A stretch of DNA of 64,000 nt from Ctenosaura bakeri (taxonomy: Eukaryota > Chordata > Lepidosauria > Squamata > Iguanidae), in the NCBI GenBank assembly GCA_948474755.1, contig CAOLHI010000609.1, positions 372,001-436,000 on the forward strand. The letters run 5' to 3'. Shown here in pieces: positions 23,060 to 34,919 of this stretch; position 1 is the stretch's first letter; the number at the start of each line of letters is the position of its first letter. Both the position numbers and the translations under genes were made by a program. Below the pieces are notes generated by a model. That model searched no databases, had not been told where the DNA came from, and saw nothing but the letters and a program-made list of their open reading frames with translations.

Positions 23060-25320
23060 CTATAAACCAGGATGTCCCAAAAACATTGCTACCCAGGGCA
23101 AAGCACCTCCCCCCATTCCTACATACCTGGAGACATACCCACAAACACACCAGAGCCTACATCGTCTGCTTTCTTTGAGAACATTTCATAGTTTTTGTTT
23201 TGTTTGGGTTTTGTGATCATCAGATTATTTGAACTCCTCAATCTCACATGGGAAAAAAATCATATGAATGATAATTCCTTATTTATAGCACCCACATTCT
23301 ACCATCCCATGGAAGTGATCCTCACAGCAACATTTTAAGGTAGCAGAGATTGGAAGATGTTCAGTGATTCAGTATCTGCTGAGGAGCCATAAAGAGATAT
23401 TTAATCTGCTCTCCTTGTTAAGTTTTCATCGAATATACATAATATCAGCAAACAGAATCTGCTGCCTCACAGTGATGGATATTAACTACCTCACAGAAAC
23501 ACAACCACCTAGAGAGGAATTAAAAATATGAAACAATGCAATAGAAAAGGTTATAAATTGAGGGATAAAATAATCCCATAATATCTTATCAATGCCATTG
23601 GTAGATTTTGATAATGTTTTTCGAGGTTATCTAATATTGCTGCATGCATGATCTGCATAGGGAAGAAGGATACATAATTTTCTGAAACAGTCTACTTCCG
23701 TCCACTTTTAAGCATCTCTTATTTAAAGAAATTTCTCCTTACCCCAAGCCAAAATCTGCTGTCATGCAGTCTTTTCCTGTTGGTTCTAACCTTTCCCTAT
23801 GGATAAAAGGACAGACAGAGTTTCATTTCAATTTATTCTTGACGAGAATTTATTAACTTTTAGCAAAACCGGAATGGGAGCAGAAGGAAAACCAACAGAT
23901 TTGCCCATCCCCTAGAGATGGGTCAGAATTTTATTTCAGTTTTTTTAATCAAAATTGATAAAATTCAAACCTGGAGGACATCAAAATTAAAATATTTGCC
24001 CATTCCAGCAACAAAGAACATATCTATATTATTTTTCTCCATTACAGGCTTTAAGGCATTTGAACTCTGTTGTATCCTTTAATTGTCTTCTGCAGGCTAA
24101 ACACATTCTGGATGTCCTTCATACCTCTTTCTCTTCTAAATATTCAATTTTGTTAAAAAAAATCTATCTGTAATTACAGAAACTGCTAATATGAACTGCT
24201 ACAGTACCAAGCATATTTAATTGAGAATTAATAAAGCAGTTGAAGGGAAATTAAATCCCAATTGATTGTTGGAAGAAGCACCTATTGAGGTATAAGTATA
24301 TAAAAGATAAATCTACTTGCCATGTAATTAATTCAAATCTGCAGAACCAAATGAGTGTGCAACTCTGTTCTTGTTATTGCACTGCACTTGTGAGGAATGT
24401 TTAGCAATTTAATTACCATTTAGCCACACAACTAAAGGAAATTAGATATTAAGCATACTATCTAATTAACTTAGTATAGATTGCTTGCTAAACAAATATT
24501 ACACATATCTAAACAATTTGTGCCAATTACAGGCCTCGACATTCTTAAAGTTTAAAACATTAATACCAAAATTAATTATGCATGTCTGTTAATATGCAGA
24601 GGATATGCAAGTGATGGTTTTGCCTCCTCCCTTTTAATTGTAAGTAGCCCATAGGTTTTAATTATCGGTCCAGAAAAAAATTGAGCTTTCTTGCTGCTTC
24701 CATTTTCAGCCCTTTTAAGAGCAAAACAAACCTACTGCTGGTTGTAGTTGTTAAATTAGATTGGTTTCCCAAAATCATTATTATTTTGTAAGCCATCAGT
24801 CCATAACAATTTCCTTTTAAATACTACTCTTTCCTTCTATTAGCTTTAGAAGACACAAAACTGGTTTCTGTTAGTGTTTCCTAATGTAGAGTATAATGTG
24901 TGTTGCTGACCTTGTGTGTTTTCCAAATGTTTCATGTGTGATTTTATTGCCAACTAGTAGTAGAAGTTTTGTGTAATCATTCTTCCATCTCTAGCCCTTA
25001 GAAACAGCCCCTCAGTTGATAGGAAGCCTAGAAACAATACTGGAGACCTTTGGGTGAGATTATTTTATGTCTGGCTTGCTTGACTGGCAATAAGTGAAAA
25101 GTCCTATTATTCCCCTAGAACAAGCCCGCAATATAGTGAGCCACCAAACCAAAGGCAGCCTGTTTCATCACAGTGCTCTCTTGCCCTCTCCTAAAAACAG
25201 AGAGACTCATAGAGTAGAGCAGGATTGTTGGATGCAGTTGGGAGACCTTTATCATGTCGGATATTTTGGCTACAGTTCTTGCAATCCTCTGCCCATTGGA
25301 TTAATCTGGAAGGCTTTGTA
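23060..25320. other. Repeat-poor AT-rich block, no gene
   Basis: No recognised transposon over more than 2 kb. The part at about 24180-24700 is rich in TAATTA/ATTA and TTTAAT-type motifs and lacks simple repeats, the texture of conserved noncoding DNA. Conservation cannot be tested here. A 75-codon frame at 25094-25321 has no known motif. Confidence 0.4.
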
Positions 25321-25339
25321 GAATAACACATCGAGTGAG

Positions 25340-26110
25340 TCAGTGGTTTCCTACTCTTCAAGTCATGTTTCAAGTCTCTACCTTCAGGTCTCAAGTTGAG
25401 TCTCAAGTTCTTCCAAAATATTTTTAAGTCAAGTCTCAAGTCAAGTCTCAAGTGAAGAAGCCAACTTTAACAAAAGGGAAAAAAAAAACAGAGGTGGTGG
25501 TAGGGTGTATGGTGGGTCAAAGGGCTTAAAAGTGTCTGCGGTTTGAGAAGTGGGGAACAGGATCCATCTTACTCCCTGTTATTTAAGCTGGAAGCTTTTG
25601 TCTCAATGGGCATAAAAGGGTCTGTAGCTTCTGAAGTGGGGAATAAAATCCTTTTTACTCCCCATTTCAGAAGCTGGAGACTTTTTTGACAGTACTTTAC
25701 ACAGTAGAAGGGAAGGTTCCTTCCTTCTCAAGCCTGTTGCCTAACACAGTTGCTGTTCCCCTATGAGAAATGAGTCCTATGCTTTGGGGTCAAGCCTTGC
25801 CTTCTGCCATTAGGAACATTTTAAAAGGTTTCTCCAATCTGCAGTGGGGACAGGCTGCTGAGCAGACCTCAATCCCACCTCAAGCCCATTGCCTAACATG
25901 TTTGCTGTTCACCTCCAAGAAATGCACCCACACTTGAGATAGATGATCGCATGATCAGTAGAGAAAAAAGGTTGGAAGCATTGTTCAAAGTCATAAAGTT
26001 TCTGAATGGGTTACATTATTGAACCAAGAGCAGCAAGTCAGTCACCAAAAATATAGAAGTCACAAGTCTAGTCAAGTCCTGTGTCATTTATGGTTGAGTT
26101 GAGTCATCTG
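25340..26110. repeat. CAAGTC-rich unclassified repeat
   Basis: Clusters of CAAGTC/CAAGTCTC words lie at about 25360-25455 and again at 26034-26085. Between them are two internal duplications: about 25523-25610 versus 25612-25690 ('gaagtggggaa...atcc') and about 25728-25775 versus 25880-25925 ('ctcaagcc...ttgcctaaca'). No frame encodes a recognised protein. The layout suggests a nonautonomous transposon with subterminal repeats, but the class cannot be named. Confidence 0.5.
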
Positions 26111-26114
26111 AGGA

Positions 26115-27040
26115 GGCTGTTAGAGTTGAAAATTCAACTGACAAGCTTCTGCATGTGGAATGGAGTGTAGGAATTGTCTTCATCATGTTCAGGTTGGCTC
26201 TAAAAGTTATTAAATACTGATGGCTCCTCTGTCAGGGAGATCCACTTTCAGAAGGAGTCAAAAGGCTATAAGAAGGCAGAGACCACACAACTGATTGCAA
26301 AGTATCCAAATGAGTCACTTAAAAAGACCAGAGGGCCAGTACAGGAGACAGGGAAATTAATATTCTGGAAGGAGATAGGTGGAAGACAATAGAGTTAAGG
26401 AATGCAAATGCTTGACACTTATTTTTTACCTACCTGCAAGAGGCTATAACATAATTGAGCCATTCAGAATGGCTTGGAAATGCCTCAACTTCTTTTTTTC
26501 CCCTCCACAGGGAAGATTCATCAAATCCTATTAAAATGAATGAAATGTGTTCTGTAAAGTGCCTTGGTGCATATATTCATAGACAGTGATGCAATATAAA
26601 ATGTTGAAGCACAGTTAATCATCATGGCAGTCCTCAAATCTTGTATCCAAAAATGCAAGCAGCTGTGCTAACTGACAGAAACCAATCAGTTTTAAGCAGT
26701 TTTGAACTCCACTAAGAACAGATCTTTTGAAAAACTAATAGATTTTAATTAACCCCTAAAAACCAAACCATTCCAAAATGCTTTGCACAATAACAAACTT
26801 ACAACAATATATTGTCCTGGAAAACTTCACCCTGCCTCAAACACTGCTGTGTGAATTAAAGCTAAACTCTGAGGGATCAAGGAAGCCAAACTGTTGGAGT
26901 GAGGTGCCAAATATTTGTTTCTGCTGATCAAAAATCCCTGGTGCTCCAGCCTTGTGTGTTCTCTCTCCATTACACAACCATTCATAGGCATATGTTCATT
27001 TGAGACATATATCTGAAGGATTTACAGATTTATGTACAAA
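26115..27040. other. No gene or clear repeat
   Basis: AT-rich DNA with nothing recognised. Confidence 0.4.
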
Positions 27041-27044
27041 ATTC

Positions 27045-27165
27045 AGCAATTAGTTGCCCTTAAGATGTTGTTGGATGGTCACTCACATCATCTCCTATAC
27101 ACTGGTTTTTATGGCTGCAAGTGATGGCGACTGCATCCCAGTATCATCTGAGTTGCCCACATCTG
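27045..27165. repeat. Degraded interspersed repeat (ATGATGGGAGTTG type)
   Basis: Blocks 'atgttgttggatggtcactc', 'catcatctcc' and 'tgatggcgactgcatccc' resemble the common reptile inverted-repeat sequence in which 'ttggactacaactcccatc' and its reverse complement flank a short spacer. It is strongly diverged. A better preserved relative lies at 35085-35225. Confidence 0.4.
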
Positions 27166-27169
27166 TTTT

Positions 27170-28340
27170 AATTTAATAAATGTATATCTCATCTTTCCAC
27201 CATTATTGAATTCAACGCAAGTGGTAGTGGTGTTTCCCAACTTTTCATTGTCCAGAATCAGAAATACTTAGGTTCAGCAAATTGCCTGAATTATGTGACT
27301 TTGGGTTATATCTTGAGTACATAGTTCAAGTTTCTGGGGTTGCAGTTGACTCAGTAGGTCACATCTGGAAATCACTGCAAAAATGATTTGCAAAAACAAT
27401 ATGAAGGAGGATACAACACATAAGTTACCAGCATTAAATTGCTTAAAGTCATTTTTTCTAAATATGAAACCATTAGTTCTCATGGAGTGGATCTCCAAAG
27501 AACAGTTTACTGTTTTCAGCTTTATATTTTTCTGGGATGGGAAGGCTTTTAAAGAAAAACGAAGAAATGGTATACAGTGATAATCTGAGTTTCAACATTG
27601 GTCAAATGCCTCCGAGACAGCAGTTGAGATTTCAGTTCCTGAACAATTTATTTCTAGTTGTCCAGGAAACCAAAGAGTTATGCCATACAAATTACAGAAA
27701 AGTTGGACAGAAAAATCATGGTCCTATGCACACTTACCTGTGAAAAAGCCCCATTGTACAAAGTGAAATTTATTTCTAAGGAAGTATGGTTGTGTTTCAA
27801 GACTTCAGTCCCAGACACACTTATTCAGGATTAAAGGTGGATGTATCAGACTATTTCTGGTCTCTAGCCCTTTTCTATGTGCTCATGAAGAGAGTCAAAC
27901 CATTCTATTTTGGCAATATTCTGCTTGCTTTGTTTTTTAAGTTCAACAAAAGACATGTTAGATATGTACTTAATTACGTATTTTGAAAGCATTTTCTCAC
28001 ATATTTGAACATATCTTATCCTTAGGAACACTTTTTGATATGCATTTTCATTTTTGATTTTAGCTGACAACTGCATCACACAATTCAGAAAGAATTCCAA
28101 AGGATAATTGCATTTGGAAAGCTGGGGAGGAGGAGTGATTTTGAACATCCCAAACTAGAAGTAAGTCTTCTGAGTTCAGAAGAATTATCTTTTGATCAAA
28201 CACATGGGAGAATTTAGTCATTTAATTTATTCATACAATGTTTCATAGCAGTTTACAAATATTATACAAACCATGAGGCTGATACTAATAGAATTCAACG
28301 GAGGTAAAACAGGAGCAGTAACTAAAGAAATGGAGTACAC
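27170..28340. other. No gene seen
   Basis: Frames up to 94 codons on either strand are AT-rich and carry no recognisable domain. An 'aataaatgtatatctcatc' block at about 27176 may be a LINE tail scrap. Confidence 0.4.
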
Positions 28341-28343
28341 AAA

Positions 28344-28545
28344 GGCCCTTTCTGCATTACACTATTGTAGTGCTATTATTCTACTTTCAACCTCCTGTGG
28401 AATTCTGGGGTTTGTAGTTTACTGAGGCCAAAAACCTCTCTGGCTGAGAAGTCTAAAGGCCCCTCCCTAAACTGCAAATCCCAGGATTCCATAGGATGTT
28501 GAAAGTGGACTAATAGCACTAGAACACTGTTCTGCACAAAAGTCC
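28344..28545. mobile_element. Palindromic Harbinger-like MITE, copy 5
   Basis: Same family; ends 'ggccctttctgca' and 'tgcacaaaagtcc', with AAA on both sides (28341-28343 and 28546-28548). The arms contain 'ctactttcaacctcc' and 'ggatgttgaaagtgg'. Confidence 0.75.
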
Positions 28546-28599
28546 AAAGAGTATCATATATGAAAATAAAATTTCCTGGCTTCTGCCTACAATGTGAGA

Positions 28600-28870
28600 A
28601 AAGGATATTTGCATATTATTCTCCTTGTATGTGCATGTTGAAAAGTGTTTCTGAGGAATTATTCTGCACAGAATTACATGTGGTTTTTCTGTATAGAAAC
28701 CACAATATTTACATACAAAATATGTTTTGAAGAAAATGCATGCAGATAAGAACACACACATAACATGCTTCCAGTGCAAGAATGTGGGCTTCTTTTCTTG
28801 CAGAAAAACTACTTGCATTTCTGTACAGAAAAAAATTCTGTATACGGTATGTGTTTAATGATCTTCAGTC
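28600..28870 (-). repeat. TTCTGCAGAA-rich repeat, weak relative of 40450-40830
   Basis: The minus strand has repeated words of the ttctgcaga / tctgtacaga / gcacagaa kind and a 'aaccacatgtaattctgtgc' block similar to 'gccacatgcgaattttgcac' near 40740. Homology is by eye only. Confidence 0.35.
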
Positions 28871-29020
28871 TATCTTAAAAGATGAAATAAGGGAAGGGGG
28901 GATCTGTACATCCCTTTGGAAAAATAGCTGGGAAAACTGAGTTAGCAAGATTACTGTTTTTCCACCAAAGTGTTATGAACTTCCATATCATTGCTAATTC
29001 TGCATTGAACATAAATGGCT

Positions 29021-29023
29021 CAT

Positions 29024-29062
<39 letters not shown>

Positions 29063-29065
29063 TTT
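29021..29065. repeat. (ATTT)n microsatellite
   Basis: About 11 ATTT units. Confidence 0.95.
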
Positions 29066-29352
29066 GACTCTAAGTTGTCATTTTCATGGCTTGAAGCTGA
29101 GAGGACCTAAGGTCAAAAACTGTTATTGATCAATATTTGTGTTCCAAAGTGTTACAAAATAGCTTGACAGACAAAACACTGAGATTATTTGTTGGAGATA
29201 TATATTTTGTTCCATGTTTGCTTTGAAGTACAGTATGAATTCTTCATTTTTCTCTCAAGGAATACATACATTCTGCAAAGCAGTTTCTTGCATAAGAGCA
29301 TTTGTTTCATGTCTTGTGTGAAGATTAATAATAACATACAATTGTCCAGTGG

Positions 29353-29382
29353 TTTCTCTCTCTCTCTCTCTCTCTCTCTTTT
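29353..29382. repeat. (CT)n microsatellite
   Basis: Thirteen or more CT units on the plus strand. Confidence 0.95.
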
Positions 29383-29423
29383 TTCCCCACTTAAAGAAGT
29401 TCTGAAAAGCTTCAATAGGATTC

Positions 29424-29480
29424 CCCCCTCTCTCTTTCTCTGTCTCTGTCTCTCTGTTTCTCTCTCTCTCTCTCTCTCTC
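29424..29480. repeat. CT-rich microsatellite, interrupted
   Basis: CT units with CTGT interruptions, ending in about ten pure CT units. The R/E-rich minus-strand frames of 76 and 87 codons are translations of these runs. Confidence 0.95.
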
Positions 29481-29861
29481 AAAAAAACCCCCCAAACCCT
29501 AAAGTACATCTGTACCAAGACAATACCTTTGAGCCTAGTGGGCTTTAGTAATTAGACTATTTCACGAGGAATAGTTTAACTTCCAGCTTCCCTCTGTATA
29601 TCGATCTTTTCCCTCCTTCCTTCCTTTTCTTTGCTATTTTCTGCACAAAAAAGTCTGTCAGGATGGAAGGCTAACCCTTAGTGAACTGTTGCTACAACAT
29701 CTTCAGTTACTTTAATAGCAGTCGCATCCCGTGGCTGAAGGATAGTGTATTTTTTGAAGCTATTAATATAACAGGGAAAAAACCAAGTGGTGAAGAGTGT
29801 CATAGTTCAGTCCATTTCAAATGGTCAGGGTTTGCTCCTAGTCTCTACTTCTCTCTCTTCT

Positions 29862-29907
29862 TCCCTCCCTCCCTCCCTCCCTCTTTTCCTTCCTTCCTTC
29901 CTTCCTG
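29862..29907. repeat. (CCTT)n / (CCCT)n microsatellite
   Basis: CCCT units followed by TTCC units in a polypyrimidine strand. Confidence 0.9.
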
Positions 29908-30159
29908 TTTTTTCTTTCTTATATTGGTGAGAGGTACAAGCAAAACAACCTAAAGTAATTTAAGTAATTTAATCATTCAGGCAATGTAAAACTGTTTAAA
30001 CAATTTCACTAAAAAAAAAAAAAGAGTTCATAAGGTCTGAAATACTAGGGTGAACTGTCAGGTTTTATCTGTGTGATGAAATAAAGGCAATATCATTTCA
30101 CAAAGGGTAGGTATTCTACAAAGTGTATCACCTCTTTGTTTATATCAGGGTCACTAGCT

Positions 30160-32560
30160 GCCTACAGAGAACCTGCACAAGCAGATGTTCTACCTTTACT
30201 GGTTCTGTGCACATAGTACTGCCACATAGAAACACCATTAAAGCTGTCCAGTAAAATAACCCATACCTTTAAATCCTCCTTGAGTCCTTTTGTGAGCCAA
30301 ATGTGATAGTGTTGGGCCTTAACCCTGGTGATAATGGCAACCAACCTAGCACAAAAGGCCCTACATGAAGACACAACCTTATGTACAAAATTGAGGCACC
30401 CCAGCAAGACCTGTAGCTCTTTAAAGTGTTGTCTTCTCCCATGTAAGCATAAGCCTAAGCCACTCTTGAGCACACTGAGTTTATCTGTCAGCAAACAAGA
30501 CACATCTCATACTGAATCCATTAAAATACCCAAATGCACCAAAGAGTTGGAAGGACCTTCTATCTTTTCACTTGCTAGTGGGATACCTAGACCTTTAGCT
30601 AAAGCCTGAAAAACAGCCAGCAACCTATAGCACTCAGCCTCTTCTGATCTGCCTATCATTAAAAAGTCATCCAGGTAATGAGTCATGAATGATGACCTAG
30701 CTCTAGACTTGAATATTCATTCAAGGATTGTACTAAAAGTCTCCAAATGTGTGCAACTGACTGCACATCTCATAGACACAGCCTTATCATAGTACCACTA
30801 TCTCTGAAACTTGAACTGGCTGCAGATAGAAGACCAACTGAATATCACATTTTCCCATGAGGCAAATCAGGCAGAAAAGTACTCAGGTGAGAAAGACATC
30901 ATTAACAGAGGCCCTCTTTGGGTACAATAAGTGGTGGAAAAGCCTAAATTTTCCTGGTGCCTTCTTAGGAACCATTCTCAAAGAGGAGATCCTGAGGTTA
31001 CTTATTGATGGTTCTGTAAATGGGCCTGCAACCATTTTGAGATTTCCTGACTTGTACATCACTCACAATCCTTGAATTAATATTTTAAATCTCTTACTGA
31101 AATCATCCCTAATGAAACTATCTGCCAGTTTTCTGGGGTAGAGCTCCAAAAGAGGGAGCAAGGCTTCAGCCAAACTGCCTTGTTAGCTAAAGTTTCCTCT
31201 TTTCAAACCTGCACCACCCCACTACTTGCTCCCAGTGCCCTATTTTCATTCACAGGGATGACTCCCCTGTCTCTTTTTCCATTAGAGGGCATATTAGTTT
31301 ATCCTGGAAAAAAAAAGTTTGCTGACCACTGCCTGCGTGAAGGCATGTAATCTTGGGATGGGCTCCCAGATATTTCTCACAATTGTGCTTGAACTTACAT
31401 TGAGCCCTCTGAGACTTTCCTTGATTAAACACTCAGAACACCCATCCTGTGGAATGCTTCATTCTAGTGCAGAGAAAAGGTTTGGGGGGTCACTTCCCCT
31501 TCTTCCTTAATATGAGGTCCCACTAATACTAACCACAGTTTATCACTGATCAAATCCCAGCATGCTTAATCACTCTGGAAGGCCTTTTTCCTAAACAGAG
31601 TATCATATTCAATGGTAGCTACATTCCTTAACAGGGTAAATAACTTGAGCATGTTGTCCAAGTGGTTGGAAAGGTGCCAACCCCAGTCTGGACAAGCTGT
31701 CTCCACCACCTCCATGAAAATGGTGTAATCTGCAAGACAGTTGTTGCCCGTTTGTTCACTCATCTCCCCTTTTCCTTCCTTCTCCTTTTTAATCAGACTT
31801 AGTTGTGTGCCCTTCCTCTCTTTCAAGTTTAAGGAGAAAAAAAATCTACATAATGATTGTTTAATATTTTCTCCCTGTCTCATCCAGATGAATGGCAGGT
31901 GGGTCTTCATGATCCCCCAAAGTTGCTGGCAAAGTGTCAGATCCTCCATCTGGATCTACTGCCCAAGCTGACCTAGCCCCCCTAAAGTCCTGACCCCCTT
32001 TGTCCCACCTCTTAATTGCCTACTTTGGAAGCCCTTGAACATGAGCTGCTGCACTCCAATGGTTCTTTCTATCCTCCCCCCGCTCCTCAGACTCAGCTGA
32101 TTTTCCATCACTGTCTGAATCCTCCCTACCCAAAGTGTCTCTTCCATTTCTTGGATCCTCCCTGTCGGCCACTCTGACATTCCTGTGATGACTGCCTTTC
32201 TAATTCCTAAGTGCTTATGCTGCTCCTACTCGATGGTGAGCACAGCCTAAGCCTCCTTCACAGCCTGACCCTGTTGATCCTGCTCCAACATCTTGCTGCA
32301 CCTCATTCCATCCTCTGTGGAAGAAACTGTTCCTGCCACTTGTGATTCCAGCTGTTCAACCTTCTCCACAAGTCTTTCAATGGTCTGGGAAAGGCTTTCC
32401 AGCATTGTCATGCCCCCAGGGACTCCTAAGGCCAATGGTGGGAGGGATACATTATCATTACTGGATGACTTCTTGTGATCCTGGAGTCCAGGACTTCTGT
32501 GCACTTCCAGCTTGCCCTTTTGTCCTGGGATGAGTGACTTGGGAAAAGCTTTACACCTTC
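30160..32560 (-). mobile_element. DIRS-like retrotransposon remnant (Gag and RT parts)
   Basis: Read on the minus strand, this is a decayed DIRS-type retrotransposon. Order 5' to 3': a Gag-like N-terminal part with a short coiled-coil (LSQTIERLVEKVEQLES, within 32504-32247), a low-complexity middle (32180-31566), a zinc-knuckle-like segment (FNQGK...HNCEK, 31432-31364, one Cys replaced by Ser), an RT part including the catalytic YLDD at 30677-30666, and the downstream segment with LLGCLNF and GVSMW (30450-30200). The YLDD and LLG.LNF order is as in DIRS RT and its connection domain. Frames are broken by several stops, and no tyrosine recombinase, split repeat or inverted terminal repeat is seen beyond 30160. 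A second fragment lies at 465-1600. Confidence 0.7.
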
Positions 32561-32748
32561 TTGGGTGGCATGTTACTCCTTAAATGAAAAGCCATCACAC
32601 AGCCCAAAATATGCAAGTGATCTGCTCAAATTTGCAGGTGATCTGCCTAACAATGCCAGTTATCAGTAAATAAGCCAATGAAGACAGATTCCTAGAGGAT
32701 ATGCCATACAACATAAACCTTGTATAGTTGTGATGGGATAGATCTGGC

Positions 32749-32749
<1 letters not shown>

Positions 32750-32784
<35 letters not shown>

Positions 32785-32925
32785 ATGCTTTCAAGTTGTT
32801 TCTGAGTTATGGCAACCCTAAGGTGAACCTATCATCAACAGATTCCCATGGCAGAGTAGGAAATCGAACCCTGGCCTCCAGGGTCATAATCCAGTGCTCA
32901 AACCACTACAACACACTGGTTCAAA
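32750..32925 (-). repeat. Sauria SINE with long CAA tail
   Basis: Minus-strand copy with an eleven-unit CAA tail (TTG units on the plus strand, 32750-32784), then 'gaaacaacttgaaagc', a central deletion, and a well-preserved head ('gtggtttgagcactgg', 'ccagggttcgatttcc'). The long pure tail and intact head suggest a comparatively young insertion. Confidence 0.85.
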
Positions 32926-33206
32926 TTTGACTTACACTACTGTAATTCATATACAGGATTCTGGCCTGTATATTGTTTTTCCAGGGAAGAATCTGAAAAT
33001 TTTATTTGAGGCTTACTTTAGGGGAAAAATTGTATTAGATGAGTAGAATGGTTTGTGTGTGTAGGTGATTTAAAAACAAACACTTCTACAAGTTTGGTCT
33101 GGATCCCAGAAGATGCAGCTGAACGCTTTAAATATATATTTATTAGATTAACGAACACACACAGCATTGTAACTGAATTAGCAAAGTGTTTCAGCTTCAG
33201 ATTCCA

Positions 33207-33608
33207 AGCATTACATTATCTGTATGTATCTAAAGAAAATAAATCATTTTCAGGATCCCAGTGACTAGTAGGTGCTGCTATATTAGGCAAAACATCACCT
33301 GCAGATTCTGTAATCTCAGTTATGTGATCAAATGCAGACATTCAGGGTGCCATCTACAGTATGTGGGGGAAACAACCACAGATCTTTATACACGTTTGAG
33401 GAATCACAAGTCTGCAGTCCTGATCAGGAAACCTGAACAACCAGTGGCTAAATATTTAAATTTGAAACATCACATCCTCTCTGACTTGTCCTTGTCTGGA
33501 AATGAGGTACAATCTCCTTCATGCATTTTGAATAAAAGGGAAAATTTCTGGATCCACAGACTTAAGACTTCAACACCCCATGGTCTCAACCTAGATGGCA
33601 ATATTTAA
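33207..33608 (+). pseudogene. Penelope-like element, GIY-YIG endonuclease end (truncated)
   Basis: The reading frame 33261-33608 (115 codons) matches the C-terminal endonuclease of Penelope-like retroelements. A Cys-containing linker (NITCRFCNLSYVIKC) leads into a GIY-YIG-type core (HLQYVGETTTDLYTRLRNH), and the frame closes with the usual FW...LKT..PHGLN ending before a natural stop. Family knowledge: this nuclease nicks the target for reverse transcription in the nucleus. The whole reverse transcriptase is missing, so the copy is 5' truncated and cannot move by itself. The ATG used by the frame is probably incidental. The left limit of the element is uncertain. Confidence 0.8.
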
Positions 33609-33699
33609 TGACACACAGTTTCTTGACCCATTTCAAACCCAGTTCAGAGCAGAATAAGGAGTTGAAGCTGCTATGATTGCCTCAGTGGATATTCCCCTT

Positions 33700-34918
33700 C
33701 TTAGCATCTGATGGGGAGAGTATGTTCCTGTTGGTGTTCAATACCATCAGACATGGTATCCTTCTGAAAAGTCTGTGAAAACTGGGAGTCAGAGGCAGTG
33801 TGTCGCAGTTGTTCTAGTCTTACCTCTCAGGCAGTTTCCAGATGGAGGTGCTTGGGGATAGCTGATCCTCTAAAAAGGAGCTGTTATATGTATGGCATGA
33901 CACAATGTGCCATTCTATCCCCATTCCTTTTTAACATCTACATGAAACAGTTGGGAGAGATCATCCAAGGGCATGGGGCAAGGTGCTATCAGTATGTTGA
34001 TGATACCCATATATATTTCTCTATGCCTTCAAAAACAGTCTTAGCAAAGGATAATATGCTTCTGAATGAATGCTTGTAGAAGGTAATGTGTTGGACAAAG
34101 AAAAACAAATAGAAACTTAATCCAGATAAGGCAGAAGTCCTTACTATTAAGAGTCTAATCTGGGTTTGGAGGTGTGTCAATCAATCCTATATGGGGTCAC
34201 GGCTTGGGAGTGCTCCTGGATCCATCCCTCCAAATGTCAGCTCATATAGATGTAATGGTCAGGAGTGCTTATGATCAGCTTTGGCCGATATGCCAACTGC
34301 ATCTCTTCTTTGAACTGGAAGACCTAAAGATGGTAGTGCACATACTGGAACCTCAAGGTTGGATTTTTGCAATGCCAATGTACATTTGGCTAGCTTTCTA
34401 CTAAGTTTGGAAACTCCAACTGGTCCAAAATACAGCAGCCAGATTGGTTACAGGTACATAGGGTATATCACAGCTATATTAAAATCACTCCACTGGCTGC
34501 CAGTTAGTTTCTGTGCAAAGTACAAAGTGTTGGTTATTACCTTTAAAGCTTTGCATGGTTTAGGTCCAAGTTACCTGCAGGATTTTCTCCTTTCACACAA
34601 TCCACTCTGTACATTCAAGTCCTCTGGGGGCCATTTACTTAAAACGGCTAGGACTAGACTGGCAATGGTCATCCAGAGGACCTTTTTGTCAACTCTCCCT
34701 GGACTGCTGGAAGAGATTAAACAGTAAAACATACTGCCTGAATTTTAAAAAGTTCTAAAGACTCATTTCTTCTTGCAGGCTTACCAGTTAATTTTTAACT
34801 ATGAAATTTAAATTACTTTTTTGATTGATTTTGGTATTTTTAGCTGTATTTTAATTTATGATATACTCCACTTTGAGCCAGCAGGAGAGATGGACAAGAA
34901 ATTGATGATGATGATGTC
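33700..34918 (+). pseudogene. L2-type LINE, 3' part of ORF2 with 3' UTR
   Basis: Broken plus-strand frames give RT motifs in order: SPFLFNIYMKQLG (about 33915-33955), the catalytic YVDD (33993-34004), 'LNPDKAEVL'-like text near 34120, LGVLLDPSLQMSAH (34200-34240) and the terminal KSLHWLPVSFCAKYK...FKALHGLGPSYL block (34485-34580). These are characteristic of L2/CR1-group LINEs. The 3' UTR ends in a GATGAT microsatellite at about 34903-34918. At least two frameshifts and several stops make it inactive. It starts directly after the Penelope-like fragment. Confidence 0.8.
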
Positions 34919-34919
34919 G

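Noticed and set aside
29255..29518. R/E-rich basic-acidic protein-like frame
   Set aside because: It is a translation of CT/GA microsatellites.
32247..32504. Coiled-coil protein gene on the minus strand
   Set aside because: The coiled-coil is the Gag-like start of the DIRS-like remnant, not a host gene.
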